A stretch of DNA of 64,000 nt from Stichopus chloronotus (lineage: Eukaryota; Echinodermata; Holothuroidea; Aspidochirotida; Stichopodidae). Shown here piece by piece: positions 48,611-60,100 of this stretch. The stretch lies in the NCBI GenBank assembly GCA_021234535.1, contig CM037842.1, forward strand, positions 4,925,315-4,989,314, in the 5' to 3' direction. The position numbers and the translations under genes are program-made. Positions within the stretch are counted from its first letter, which is position 1. Every line of letters begins with the position of its first letter. The notes beneath the pieces were generated by a model. The model was not told where the DNA came from, did not search any database, and saw only the letters and a list, made by a program, of their open reading frames with translations.

Positions 48611-49261
48611 TTACCCTTCTAGAAAGTCACTACCAGATTTCCAACACTGGACTTTATTTGTACCATTTCTTTTTGGCGCTGTCCCAGTTTTTCGGTAGTT
48701 TACTTGTACTGTTTCCACTTTTGGTCCTTCAATTTCTGTAGCATTTTGATCCGAGATCATAAGTGCTCTCCCTAAGTCAAATATCTCAGTTAAGTTGCGG
48801 TTCGGTTCCTTCAACACTCTTCGCCGCAATCGTGACGAACTGCAACTTTAAATTATCTGTGATTTGATTTCTTTATCTATATCCATAAACTGACAATAAT
48901 TTGCTAATTGCCTCAGCCTGGTGGTAAACACATCCAACGTTTCGCCTTCCCCTTGCTTCGCTTGACGAAACTTGAAAATCGCGTATTCAGCATTTTTTGT
49001 CAGTTGAAAATACTCCGTCAGCTTGGTTTTTGCTGTGTCATAATCTGTAGAGTCTCCAGTTTCATTAAGTGTTTGAAATATTTCAGCTACGCTTTCCCCT
49101 CCAAAATGAAGTAACATTGCCCTTTTACGAGCTTCATCCTTGATATCAAATGCAATGAAGAAGTTTTCCAATCGAAGTAGCCATTTCTCCCACCGCATGC
49201 CAATACTTGCATGATCCGAATTATCTCCGAGACTGAACTCAGGAAAATGTGGATAGGACAT
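48611..49261 (-). pseudogene. Ty3/Gypsy gag fragment
   Basis: The frame from 49261 reads MRWEKWLLRLENFFIAFDI, KRAMLLHFGGESVAEIF, TEYFQLTKNAEYAIFKFRQA and ETLDVFTTRLRQLANYCQF. This is the retrotransposon gag capsid fold of Gypsy elements. One TAA interrupts it near 48850, followed in frame by SCSSSRLRRRVLKEPNRNLT and IFDLGRALMISDQNATEIE. It breaks off at 48611 just as the nucleocapsid cysteines (QCWKSG) would begin. It has its own leader and LTR upstream, so this is a 5' fragment of an element. Confidence 0.72.
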
Positions 49262-49358
49262 TTTAATTGTCAGAATTTAATTAATTTTCTTCTAGTATTA
49301 AGGTCTTCCTTGAAGGTTTTCAGAGTCCTGGATAAAAGGATCCCATCTTCATCGCCAT

Positions 49359-49562
49359 TGTAAGATTTTGAGAAAACACACTGGAGACTCAGCAATTAAT
49401 GCATCTTGCTACTTGTGTTTCTGATGATATATACAGTAACTGCAGATTATTCTCATAGTAAATATTTATGGAATGTCTTAATATACACAGGAGACAGTCA
49501 GTGGTAGACTGGGCAGAAGTCAAATTTGTTCTATCAAAGAGATAAATGAAGCGCAGGTGACA
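49359..49562 (-). repeat. Probable 5' LTR of the Gypsy fragment
   Basis: On the minus strand the segment runs from TGTCACCTGCGC to AAAATCTTACA (TG..CA ends, about 204 bp). It is followed directly by TGGCGATGAAGATGGGATCC (49339-49358), which is the kind of primer-binding site found right after the LTR in many Gypsy elements, and then the gag start 80 bp on. The matching 3' LTR is absent. The 5' limit of the LTR is set only by the TGT and by the return of Helentron sequence at about 49565. Confidence 0.5.
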
Positions 49563-49677
49563 GCTATCTGACCCTATGACCTCCCAGTTACTGAGACAAC
49601 ATATGGAGGCCTCTGAGGGAGTGTTTGAAAAGTAAAAAGTTATTCTCTACTTACAAATGCAGTATATTGAAAATACT

Positions 49678-49776
49678 ATTTCAAACATGACATGGTCCTG
49701 AGTGGCTTCCATAGGCTGGGAAAATGATATTTCAAACATGACATGGTCCTGATTGGCTACCTTAGGCTGAAAAAGC
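49678..49776. repeat. Tandem duplication, 51-bp unit, two copies
   Basis: ATTTCAAACATGACATGGTC followed by CTGAGTGGCTTCCATAGGCT and GGGAAAATGAT occurs twice in a row with a few changes in the second copy. Present only in Helentron copy B. Confidence 0.7.
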
Positions 49777-50654
49777 TTAAATAAGTTTACAATGACAACA
49801 ATCCCTATTGAGTTAACTGTGTGGAAGGAATCAACAAATGCCAATAGTAATTTGGTACAATCTAGCCCCATATAGATTTGTACGGTAGTTTATAATAACC
49901 ACAATAATGGTGTTTAGGCTAGTATCATTGTTTTATAGTGAAAAATTATCCCTTCCTCTCTATTGATAAGCATTAAATTTCACAGGGTCATGAACCTGTT
50001 AATAACAGACAACCTTATGAAGTTTAAAACAAATCTGACCCACGGATAAGGAACTATGGCAGTTTTAATTTTTTTTTTTTTTTACCCCATAACCTCATTA
50101 ATATGCAAGATTTGGACACCAAAAACAATAGGGATCATCTACTCAATATGGGCAACCAACATGCCAAAAATGAAATTACTTAGAGTTACCCTTCTTGAGA
50201 TAGAGTGTTTACGAGCAACAGTCACACACACACGCACACCCGCACGCACGCATACACACACCCTTAGACACACACGACATCAGGACTGCATAGATTCCCC
50301 TGCCTACGGGAAGGAATCAAAAGAAAAAAAAATAGGCAGTTTTCAACGATCCATTAATTCTGTATCCTTAGCAGAAGATCGACTTGGAGCAGATTGAGGG
50401 TTGTAGATCTGTACATTAATTGCTTGATATTATTATGGATTTTACATGAATATTTTGTACCAGTATCTGCCCTATCCTAAATACACTTTACTGTATTTGC
50501 GCTTAACACTTTCACAGCCAGTTTCCATTACTTAGACACCACCCTGTAAGGTCAACTACATGCAGTGGAACATTAAAATTTTACGTTATAGTACCTACGT
50601 ACCTGTCGACGGAAACTTTTCAGGGTATTACGTAAGTGGCTGGGAAAGGGTTCC

Positions 50655-51090
50655 AGCTTGTCTTTGCATTCATAGCGAATGCTATCTTTACATTTGCTAC
50701 GAATGCAATGTTTGCATTCACTATGAATGCAATGGTTGCATTCGCAATGTTTGCATTCACTATGAATGCAATGTTTGCATTCAGAGTGAATGCAAACTGA
50801 ATGCCAAGATTGCATTCGCTCTGAATGCAAAGATTGCATTCAGAGGATTCACAGTGATTGCAAAGATTGCCTTCAGAGCGAATGCAATATTTCATTTTGA
50901 AGGCTAATGCTTATTTGCATAATTGCATTCATGTTTGCATTCGAAGGCATAGCTCATTTAAATATTTCGGCGCTATTGAGGGCAAAATGAATGCAAAGCG
51001 AATGCAAACTGATTGCAATGCTTTGCCTTCGAATTCATAATTGTGAATGCAATCTGGAATGCGAACTGAAGGCAAACTGAATGCATACGT
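50655..51090. repeat. Array of GAATGCAA / TTGCATTC words in both orientations
   Basis: About twenty copies of GAATGC or its complement GCATTC within about 430 bp. Many are arranged as tight hairpins such as GAATGCAATGTTTGCATTC. Variants include GAATGCCA, GAAGGCAA and GATTGCAA. Spacing is irregular, so it is not a simple tandem repeat. The array lies between Helentron copy B and the truncated inverted copy C. The cysteine/histidine-rich frames read through it are repeat artefacts. Confidence 0.75.
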
Positions 51091-51133
51091 GTTTGATAAG
51101 GGTTATTAATGTGGTGTTTCAGGAAACAGAACT

Positions 51134-51224
51134 GAAGTTGATCTCATACTTGTCACGTGGATAATTCTTGTTTGTTATAATATAACCATGTAGCAAGGAA
51201 TCACATACCCTTTTGGCTTTCTGG
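51134..51224 (+). mobile_element. Truncated Helentron-like copy C (3' end only, inverted)
   Basis: TTGATCTCATACTTGTCACG, TTTGTTATAATATAACCATG, TAGCAAGGAATCAC and CTTTTGGCTTTCTGG match the reverse complement of the hairpin end of copies A and B. No opposite end is found. Its hairpin is imperfect on one arm. Confidence 0.6.
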
Positions 51225-51564
51225 TTTCTTCTTCTTGTAGGTCCGGATCGTGATCTTCTAAGCAATACGGATATAAACGGAGAGGTTTTAAACCAATCAA
51301 GTTACATCGTATTAATGTGATGGATATGCATAACACATATCCCCTAATTGTTCAAACCATGTAACCCATTGCAGAAATATTTTTAATAGTTACACATAAT
51401 TTATGTGTATCTACATGTGGAGGGATTCTGTTGCTTAAAGGTATTGATATGAAGTTAGTGTATACGGTAATTCCCAATTTGTCCGAACTTGTATTCCACA
51501 TGATGATGTTCGACACAATTCCAATGATAGTAGAGATAGGAGCTTTGAACAGACCTCACTACAT

Positions 51565-51720
51565 TCTATATTTCAAAAAACAGATTTCGGATTTTTAAAA
51601 ACAGAGTTCGGATTTCAAAAGACGAAAAAAGGATTTCGGATTTCAAAATAAAGAATTCGAATTTCAAACAAATTTCGTATTTTCGAATTTGAATTTCGGA
51701 TTTTGGAAAAATAGATTTTC
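51565..51720. repeat. Degenerate array of ATTTCGGATTT words
   Basis: Five or more imperfect repeats of a roughly 25-bp unit built around AGATTTCGGATTTTTAAAAA, ending in TTGAATTTCGGATTTTGG. No coding meaning seen. Confidence 0.5.
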
Positions 51721-51860
51721 AATGGCCCGAATGGGCTTCCATATGAGTGTCTGTAGGACTATCCATCAGTTGGCGTGGAGCGTTCAAGAAACGTTCTGTG
51801 TTTTACAAATCGTCAGGATAGCTGGAAATGTCACTCCACGGGTGTTCTAAGCTGATGTAA
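51720..51860 (-). repeat. Dispersed repeat, inverted copy
   Basis: GTAGGACTATCCATCAGTTG then GCGTGGAGCGTTCAAGAAA is the reverse complement of the dispersed-repeat marker region seen in copies 1-7 between 7.7 and 20.2 kb. Confidence 0.3.
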
Positions 51861-51969
51861 GCAGACTTGAACATGGACTTCTGCAGAAAAACAGTAAATC
51901 AGGGGTGTTTTTATAAACGGACAGAACTTTGATGCAGTCTCATCACCATTCTTTCTCATCAAGGCGGGG

Positions 51970-54230
51970 GGGGGGGGGGGTTGACTATGTAGCAAGGGGG
52001 TGAAGTTGGTGACAAGCAGGAATTACGCTCAGAAAATCTCAGAAAACAATGCTTTTCAGATTGCACGGAATGGCACTTCCTAGTGTCTTTGGTCTTGTAA
52101 ATTTCAGGTAACTAGTTTTCTTCACTTTTTCATGGTGGAATGGAATGAAGAGTTGAAGAAAGGGGAAAGTAGTAATGACACTATCTAAGCCGAGGGTCAC
52201 CGTCAACAACTGAACAGTGAATACAACTTTGCAAAAACATAAACCATAAACTGTAAGTAACATAACTTACATCATTTAATGAAATATTAACGATCACTTT
52301 CATGAAGCCAAATACAGTACAAAGTGGAAAGATGACATAATCATTCAGCTCAGTTTTGAGTTTTGTGGATCAATTTCCTTGCCTTATGCTCTAAATTTTT
52401 CTGTGAAATTCCTAATTATCTCCATGAAGAAATAGTTTGAGAAGCTTTTCATTCTGCATGAAATTTGCAACGCTGTCTGCAAAGAAAAAAAAAACAAACA
52501 AACAAATTGACTTTTTTGTTTTGACAAATGATTTTCTATTACTTGCTCTGTGTGAAAACAAGCCTTACACTGTAACCAGGAATACAAGGGTGGACACAAG
52601 GCTGGGATGCAAGGGGTAAGAATCGCCACTCCTTTCCCTGAAATACCAGTACCAGTTCATGTAAAGCATAAGAGAACGTTCATGAAAACGTGCAACCTTT
52701 TCAGGAGCAACAACGATTTTCAGAGAGAAACCACGACAGTTGTAGTTGCTCCTTCGTATTCACCAGACGTAGTGGGCTACTGAAATGGTGTAATAATCAG
52801 AAACGTACACTTAAACGGGGTCAAATTTTGGTCTGTAGCCTCTGAACTCGTTTTCCTCTTTTCAAAACGATGCCGAATAACGTCAAAATTATAAATTTCA
52901 GATTTTCTGTCATTTTAATGACTTTATTAAGACTTCAAAATGTCAGTTTCACGGAAATTGCCGAGATGTTTTTTTCTTCTTTTGCATGTCCCTTGTGCTC
53001 TTCCCTAGTATACCGTTGAGTGTTTTACTTATTCAAGTATTAATATGCAAATCAATAAAATACAAAACTGCCAAAATAAAAAGCGGCCTATTTAGTCAAA
53101 TCCCGACCAAAGTTTACAAAATTTACAAAAATTGTCATTTTTCAGAGTTACAACATCTTATCAAAATGGCGAAACTCTGAAAATTGCTATTTTACCGAGA
53201 AGAACATCTTGTCAAAATGGCGAAATGTGGAATTTTGTCATTATTACGAGATCCACCAGTCTAGAGAGTGGGAATTCTAACCATACGGTTAGCTTCATTG
53301 TATGTTGTATTATCAATACACAGTATTGTAGTCTGCATGCAATGTTTTCCACCAGTGTATGCTAAAAGCTGTACTCACTCTTTCCAGTTGAAATCCTCGA
53401 ACGTGACGAAGTCCATACAAAAATTGACAAGACATTTTTATACAGCCGATTTTTCATTTGAAGTACCTGGAAATTGTACGAAGATCCACATCAACATTTT
53501 CAAGAGTTAGTTTTAAGCCTATGTACGAGTTTTTTTTTACTTAATTTCTTCAGTTGGATCCGAAATACTGAAGCAGTATTTCCACATTGCACACAGCAAA
53601 CACGATGTACACATACATGCTGTACTTTTGAATGGTTACTCCTAACGCTTTCGTATTGTTAAGAGGAAAGGTAGAACCTTTTTTCCTACACAGTATGTGG
53701 TAAAAAATAGAAATTTGGGGAAATTCAAGAAAATGTCGATATGCTTAGTTACTGGCAAAAAGTTTTTAGATCTCCTTTGAAGTAATTAAGCAAACACAAA
53801 CTTCAGTTAATATTCGGCAGCAACTAATGGGAATTTCAAACAAGGATTTATTTGTTCGTTCGTATGTTTAGTTTCTCTTTTTTCTTATAAAGTAATAAAT
53901 GTAATGACTGAAATAACAATTTTGAAAAAGAGAATGTAGAACCTAAAAAAAGCTTAGCTTGTAATAGCCAGACCCACCAAAAAAATAAATAAATAAGTAC
54001 GAGGAAAGGGAAAACAGGAGAACCCCCAGTCCCATCCCGCAACTCTATCCCCGACACCCCCGCCTCATCACCCCATCTCCATACATAAAGTTCTAAGTTT
54101 AACGTCGAGGGAATTCCAAAATGTGTTGTCCGGGGAACCGTACTGATCTTTCACTTGAAGCTAAACGAGGATAGACAATGTTGACAGAGGAAGCGTTACG
54201 AGTAGGATAATTATGGTAATAATTGTTACG
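51970..54230. other. Intergenic sequence without supported genes
   Basis: Holds a poly(G) tract at about 51966-51981 and a two-unit imperfect repeat of about 60 bp near 53130-53260, built around CATCTTATCAAAATGGCGAA. No exon supported. Confidence 0.3.
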
Positions 54231-54239
54231 ATTAACCCC

Positions 54240-56105
54240 TTAAAATACTTGCAAACAGAGTGTTTGGAAAATGACGAAATTGGTTTTGTTAACATTAAGA
54301 GATAACTTGATTGCATGAAACCAATTGCAGATTATGCGAAGTTCATTGCCTTTCAGATCGTCATGTCGAAATTGAATACTAGTGTCGTCCACAAAGAGAC
54401 AAAATTTTAAATAATCTGAGCAAAAATGGAGATCATTAATATGTAAATAAGAAATAAGAGAGATCCTAGAATGAATCATTGAGAAACACCAAATTTAATG
54501 TTAAATAGAGTGGGATATTTTCACCTATTGAAACACATTTCTTACGATTCTAAAGGTAATTTTTAAACAGGTCGTGAGCTTTTCCTATATAGTGATGTAA
54601 TTTACTTAACATTATAATATTATTAGGATTTACAGAGTGAAAGGCTTTAGAGAGTTCTATGAAAATACCAACTGTCGACTGATTTAAGTTAAAATCATTA
54701 CTGATAAAATCTACAACATCAACATCTTCCAGTTAAGTGGAATAATGTTGTCGAAATCCGAATTGATTAGAACATAAGATTTTGTTTTTGTTAAAAAAAG
54801 CAGTACATCTAGAATAAATATTTTTTCAATTACTTTAGATATCGAAGTAAGTATAGAGATCGGCCTATAGTTTGCAACATCATCGGAAGTCCCTACCGTA
54901 CAAATTGGAGTAACTCTAGCTACAGTAATTTGGAGTCAGAGAATTTAAAGCTTGAAAGTACCAGTTGAAGGATAATGGCTGTGCCATAGTATGGGAGACA
55001 ATCTGCAATGTACTAGTTGATATGCCATCAACTCCGACAGAAGACTTATTTTAAGTTGCCTAATAATATTGATTATTTCAGAAGGATTAGCAGGAGAAAG
55101 GAAATTCGAATTATTATTACATGGAGAAATCCTCTCAAGTAAGGAGCGACGGACATTTGTAAAGCAATTATTGAATGCACTTGCAATAGTCTTCTACTCA
55201 GAATTGTTTTAATATTGCTTTTATTTTTTTCAAGTAGTTTATGTAATGTTGCTTCTTTGGCAACCTAATGACACTGGTGAGATGGTTTCTGTAAATTGAA
55301 AAATGTAATTTGTTCTCAGGAGTAGAATTTTTAATGAAAGCTTTACATAGTTTACTTTTACACCTTATGGAGTTAAGAATACCAGGAGTCATCCAAGGAT
55401 AGGACGTACCCTTACTCTTACACATATGCTTGAGCAAGGGACAGTGCTTATCCTAGAAAGACAAAAACGCATTAAGGAATCCATCGTAGGCTTAACATCA
55501 CTTATAAGATATAACCACTGCCAATCAAATAGCTGAAGCTCTCGAACAAGGCTGGATAACGTATCTTCTGTAATTTTCTTTTATAGAAATAAGACTTACT
55601 ATTGTCAGAAGTCGACGATTAAATGTTATGTATACAAAACACTGGCAGGTGGTCACGTACATCAGAAATTACGATACCCGAAGTTAGTGAGCTATTGTGA
55701 TAATTACAAAACAATATTGTCGATTAACGTTGCCGAATTCTCTGTGATTCCAGTTGGACTTGTAATTAAGGGCGAAAATGATGAAGAACATAAAATGTTA
55801 ACAAATCTACTAGTATTACAATGAGTACCATACTTAAGCAAGTCAGTATTAAAATCCCCTATAGGGATGCAGTCTCTATTTGTATCATTTAAAGCATCAA
55901 CCAAGATAGAAATATTTTCGATGAAAACAGGGATATTACTGGTGGGAGGACGATAGATCACACCAATAACAGTATCTTCACTGTGACTAGAAATTAATTC
56001 GATAAACATGATTTAAACATTGTTCCTGACTGAGATGCATAAGATCATAACGAAAAGTATAATTGATATCATTGGCAATGTAAAATCGTAACACCTTTTT
56101 AGAGC
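54240..56105 (-). pseudogene. Non-LTR retrotransposon (CR1/L2-like LINE) fragment, endonuclease to reverse transcriptase
   Basis: From the right: IANDINYTFRYDLMHLS, TVIGVIYRPPTSNIPVFI, the endonuclease motif GDFNTDLLKYG, and SPLITSPTGITENSATLIDN. Next come SGIVISDVRDHLPVFCIHN, then YPWMTPGILNSIRCKSKLCK and YRNHLTSVIRLPKKQHYIN (the linker between endonuclease and RT). Then come RT blocks in shifting frames (IFIELSKAFHSVN) and the catalytic LFVDDTSIQF with LSLNVNKTNFVIF. Many stops and frameshifts; truncated at both ends. Confidence 0.78.
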
Positions 56106-56134
56106 ATTTTTGCCGGTTTGACCGCTAATCTTGT

Positions 56135-56650
56135 GACCTGGTGACGTCATGAATATTTTTTAATCCTCGTATTGTCTGTTTTTCATATATAGTAGTTTTA
56201 CAGTTCTAGGATATTCACACATTGAGATAATGTTATAAAAATTGTTTTCTTTTTGTTTTCATGAACTGTGACCTTTGATCTGTGAAGTCGTTGGTCTGGC
56301 GGACACTACATAACATACCCCGGCACCTACCCACCAAGTTTGAAGTTTATCCGACTTACGTTCTAGGAGGAGATTGAGACAATTTTTAAGAACACTTTTT
56401 TACTTTAAAACACCTGACCTTTGACGTGGTGACGTCATCAATATTAAAACAAATTGGTATTGTTTACTGTCCATGTATGGTTGTTTTATCACTCTAGGAT
56501 ATTCACACATTGAGTTAATGCTTAAAATGTCCTTTACATTTTCATGGCCTTTGACCTATGACGCCTTCGCACACTACACCTCAAACCCAGGCACCTACCA
56601 ATCAACTTCGAGGATCATCCAACTTATTGTCTAGGAGGTGATCGTGACAC
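56135..56650. repeat. Two tandem copies of a roughly 260-bp repeat with CTTTGACC words
   Basis: Both units share GGTGACGTCATGAATATT/ATCAATATT, TCTAGGATATTCACACATTG, a TTTTCATG..CTTTGA block, GGCACCTACC and TCTAGGAGG, in the same order (about 56140-56400 and 56405-56650). The unit is diverged but clear. It sits beside the 5' truncated end of the LINE. Confidence 0.6.
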
Positions 56651-56942
56651 AAGTTCGGTTGTAAATACTCACACAAACACACATGCATGCACACACACCT
56701 TTTTTGGACCTTCTCACCCGCTAACTCCAGTGCGTAATCCCAGTCCATGTCATTTGTACCATGTTGTACATGTTGTACATTTGTACCTTGACCTACTCCC
56801 ACATAAGGGCCACTGGACCACTAAGTTTCGGCTGAATACTACACGGGGTGTCAGGTAGGCTTCCATTTAAGTTTCTTTTTTGGAGATTTAACCGTTTAAG
56901 TAAGTACAATATCTTTTCCCTGTATACGTATAAGGATAAGAT

Positions 56943-57110
56943 AAAAGTATTGGGACATTTCAAAGTGCTTTGCTCCTGAATCTCAGTTCAAAGAATAATC
57001 CGAAACAACGCGTGACTTCCCACTGTTATTTTTAGTGAGTAAATGTATACGGTGAATAGTAATCCTGTAGTCAACATTAAAAAGGGGAACAAGTTGTCCC
57101 AAATACTTTT
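56943..57110. mobile_element. Short Tc1/mariner-like MITE
   Basis: Imperfect terminal repeats AAAAGTATTGGGACA (left) and TGTCCCAAATACTTTT (right, complement with one extra T) enclose about 140 bp without coding sense. The terminal sequence resembles Tc1-like ends that contain GTCCCAATACTTTT. A TA duplication is not clear at the flanks. Confidence 0.45.
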
Positions 57111-57129
57111 GTTCAATACTAGTTTAATA

Positions 57130-60100
57130 TTAGTTTCTGTTGAATATGAGTTTTAAAATGCAAATGAGGAGCAAAATGTCCAAAGAAAATTGCTTAGTTT
57201 TAAGTCAGATGAATCAATGTTGCATTGTTTCAATATAAATATCTTTTGGATGGTCATTGATCCGGCTGCCGAATAATCTTTTTGCTCTATCTGTTTCAAT
57301 CTTTGAAAGCCTGAGTTAAAGATATTCAATAAAAAAATATTTCAAATCAGCGTCCTGATATCGAAAAGGCGTGTTCCAGTTATTGAACTACCTTCTCAAT
57401 TCTACGAAAATGAAAGTCATCCCAATTTTTACCAATTAGCCCAGCGTAACATGACTATTTTACTGGTTTAAATGGGTGCTTCGAACCTATCAATGTTCTC
57501 AGACTGTAGCCAAATATTCGTGGCTTAACGGATGAAGTTCCTGATTTAGAAGAGACTAAAGTGAAAATTTAGCAAAACACATACAGGTTATTGCACAATG
57601 TTACAGAGAATTCATTGATGCACAATCATCAGCGAGGATAAGAAACTGGCTTTGAGACTGAAGAAAACCTAGCTGTAAAGTATATACTGCAAGAGACTTG
57701 CCTGTAGTAAGGGAAAGGGACAAGGGATTTTAACGTAGGTCAAGATGACGACGCGGTAGATTTTTGGAAGGAGGAAACATTTGCTCTCATAGAGGCCATT
57801 TAACTAAGATATGGAACAGAATATTGCCTCCATTAGAAGGAATATCAGGAAGATTTTCCTAGGGCCAATGCATTACTTACAGAAAATCTCACATGTACAG
57901 ATGAGCACAGAGAGACAGGATCGAGGAAGATGTCGACATTCAAATAACAACTTGCAATTGTAAACATACTATTTTCACGTGTCGACTAGACTCTGCAGAG
58001 TCTGCTTGGGTTGGAAACTTTCTGTTCCTAATCTTGGTTCCGCCACCTCTGAAGGAACACCTATATATTTACTGTACTGCTCTTCCGGAAGAGCGTTTAC
58101 TTCCCTCATTCATCGCTGCCCTCTCAGACTCTGGACACTCGTTTTAATTATGCACACAACTTTGAACTAAAACCATTGTTTTTCGCTACCAAATTCGGTA
58201 GAAGCCAATCACGGCCATCGTGAGAAATGATGGGAGTGATGGTGGGGAAAGGACCTACGACTGATTAGTTACATAAATATCATGTTAATATTCTACTCTC
58301 CTTCAACTGTTTTAGGTCTCTCTAGCGATATCCTATTTCTGCCTTAGGCAAATCTGGTGATAGGGTGAAAGTTAGCCTGGGTACCATTATTTTCTCTCAT
58401 TGTTCGATCTCTGCTATTGGCTTATTTCATGAGACCAACGCGTAGTATTTTAATATGTATTAACCGTAACGTCAAACGTGACTATTCATTTGTACATAAT
58501 TACATAGAGTGTCCAAAGTCTTTCCGGCTGACGGCGATCTCAGGGAAAAGCGATTGCTAGATGAGTACATATCCTCGGTTGGGTATAGGTAGGATGCAGC
58601 TCAAAAAGTGAAGAATGTATCAAAGGAGGGGAATTCATCAGTCGAGAAAGACTTTGCAAAGTTACGTGTCGACCCGTCGACTTCCAATTGTCCGACTTCC
58701 TATTGTCAAAAGAGTAACGAACAATAAGACAGCGTATCTTAGCAAGTTTTTGTCTCCCTCGGTTCACTGTACCAGACCTCGGGCTTGAAAAAAGAATCAG
58801 AACACGTAGAGGATGGAGAACTTAATGTTGTCAAAATTTGTCTAGGACTCAAGACCTCAAAAAAGGCTATAAATAAGGTACAATGTGGATATTTTAAAGT
58901 CGCTAAAATCTCTTCATTGAATTGGAAGGACCAAGGAAAGTCTACCGTTAAAATTTAGTGTCATTCTTTTTTCCCATTGTTGTAGATTACCTAATTTACA
59001 AGACAGTGATTCATCTCCTATATAGAGAGCTCTTCTCACTTTATCAATGATTAGGCCTACATGTTGGAAGCTCCACTCCACAGTCCATAGAAATTCGTCT
59101 ACCTGAGTGGCTAGCAAGTAAGTAATCCTTTTACACGACTATTGTTTAGCCAGGAAAACACAGCGATGTCATCTGTGGGAATGATGGTAGCACACTGATC
59201 TGTTAATTTCTTAAATTTGTTACACCAAAACAGAACATTCAACCCGTTATAGTTTTCTAAAGATGCAAAACAACCTATGTTTTTACTGACCTAGGGAGGG
59301 AACGTTATAAAATGTCAATTTATGTGGTGCTCTATGGTGTGATTTTTATAAATACATAAACTATAGTTGTTCTATTTTTTGAGCAGTAGTGACTTCTAAA
59401 CTCTAAACAACCCTTAGTCGCAGGTCAAGTTATTTTCTTGATTTCCCAAGTGTCAAGTCAGGCGATTTGTCAAGTCGAGTCAAATATTAACCCCAGTCAC
59501 CTCGAATCAGTTTCAAGGTTTAACAAGTCATCTCGTGACACCATACATATTTTAGGAGACCCATGTGATTACTAAAACAAACCCATCATTCTAAAAGCGA
59601 ACTAGAATCATTCGAGGCGATGTTTGATTTGCTCCAGTGACAAGGTATAGCAACTTCGACGGCCTCTGGCTGAAAATCTAAACACCTAAGCTACGGAAAA
59701 TTGAAAAAGGCATTAATGTGCAATGTGTCAGCTTTCTAAAGAGTGGTAGCTTATATATGTTGCAAACTTCTACAAGGCTTTAGAGACCACATTAATTTTG
59801 CGATTTAGTGCGTAAGTCAATTTGGCAATTAGTAGGGGTATGCTACCTTAAAGGGTCAAAGATGACATTTTGGAATTAATGAGCTTAAAGTCCAAAAATG
59901 GGGTTTATATTACTAGTCGTGATGGACTAACTTTAATTACGTCAAAAAATTCAAAATTTCGCGCTTGACTGGTTTTTACGCATATAATTCGAAAATGTAC
60001 ACAAAGTTGCTAGAATGTAACGCACTAATGTGGCTGTTTTGAGCAAAAATGATGATTCTTTTCATTGTTTTGGAATTATGTGACCATGGCATAGATCAGC

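Larger units (their letters stand above)
48358..50320 (-). mobile_element. Helentron-like element, copy B, containing a Gypsy fragment
   Basis: Starts with the same CCAG, AAAGCC-AAAA-GGCTTT hairpin and GATTCCTTGC as copy A, and ends GGAAGGAATCAA. The left 250 bp and the right 750 bp match copy A closely, including the (CA)n block at 50223-50275. In place of about 450 bp of copy A (42250-42704) it has about 950 bp of Ty3/Gypsy sequence (48611-49562). A 51-bp tandem duplication lies at 49678-49776. Confidence 0.62.

Noticed and set aside
50560..50907. Cysteine/histidine-rich frames that look like repeated metal-binding motifs
   Set aside because: They arise from the GAATGCAA/TTGCATTC array and occur in several frames on both strands.
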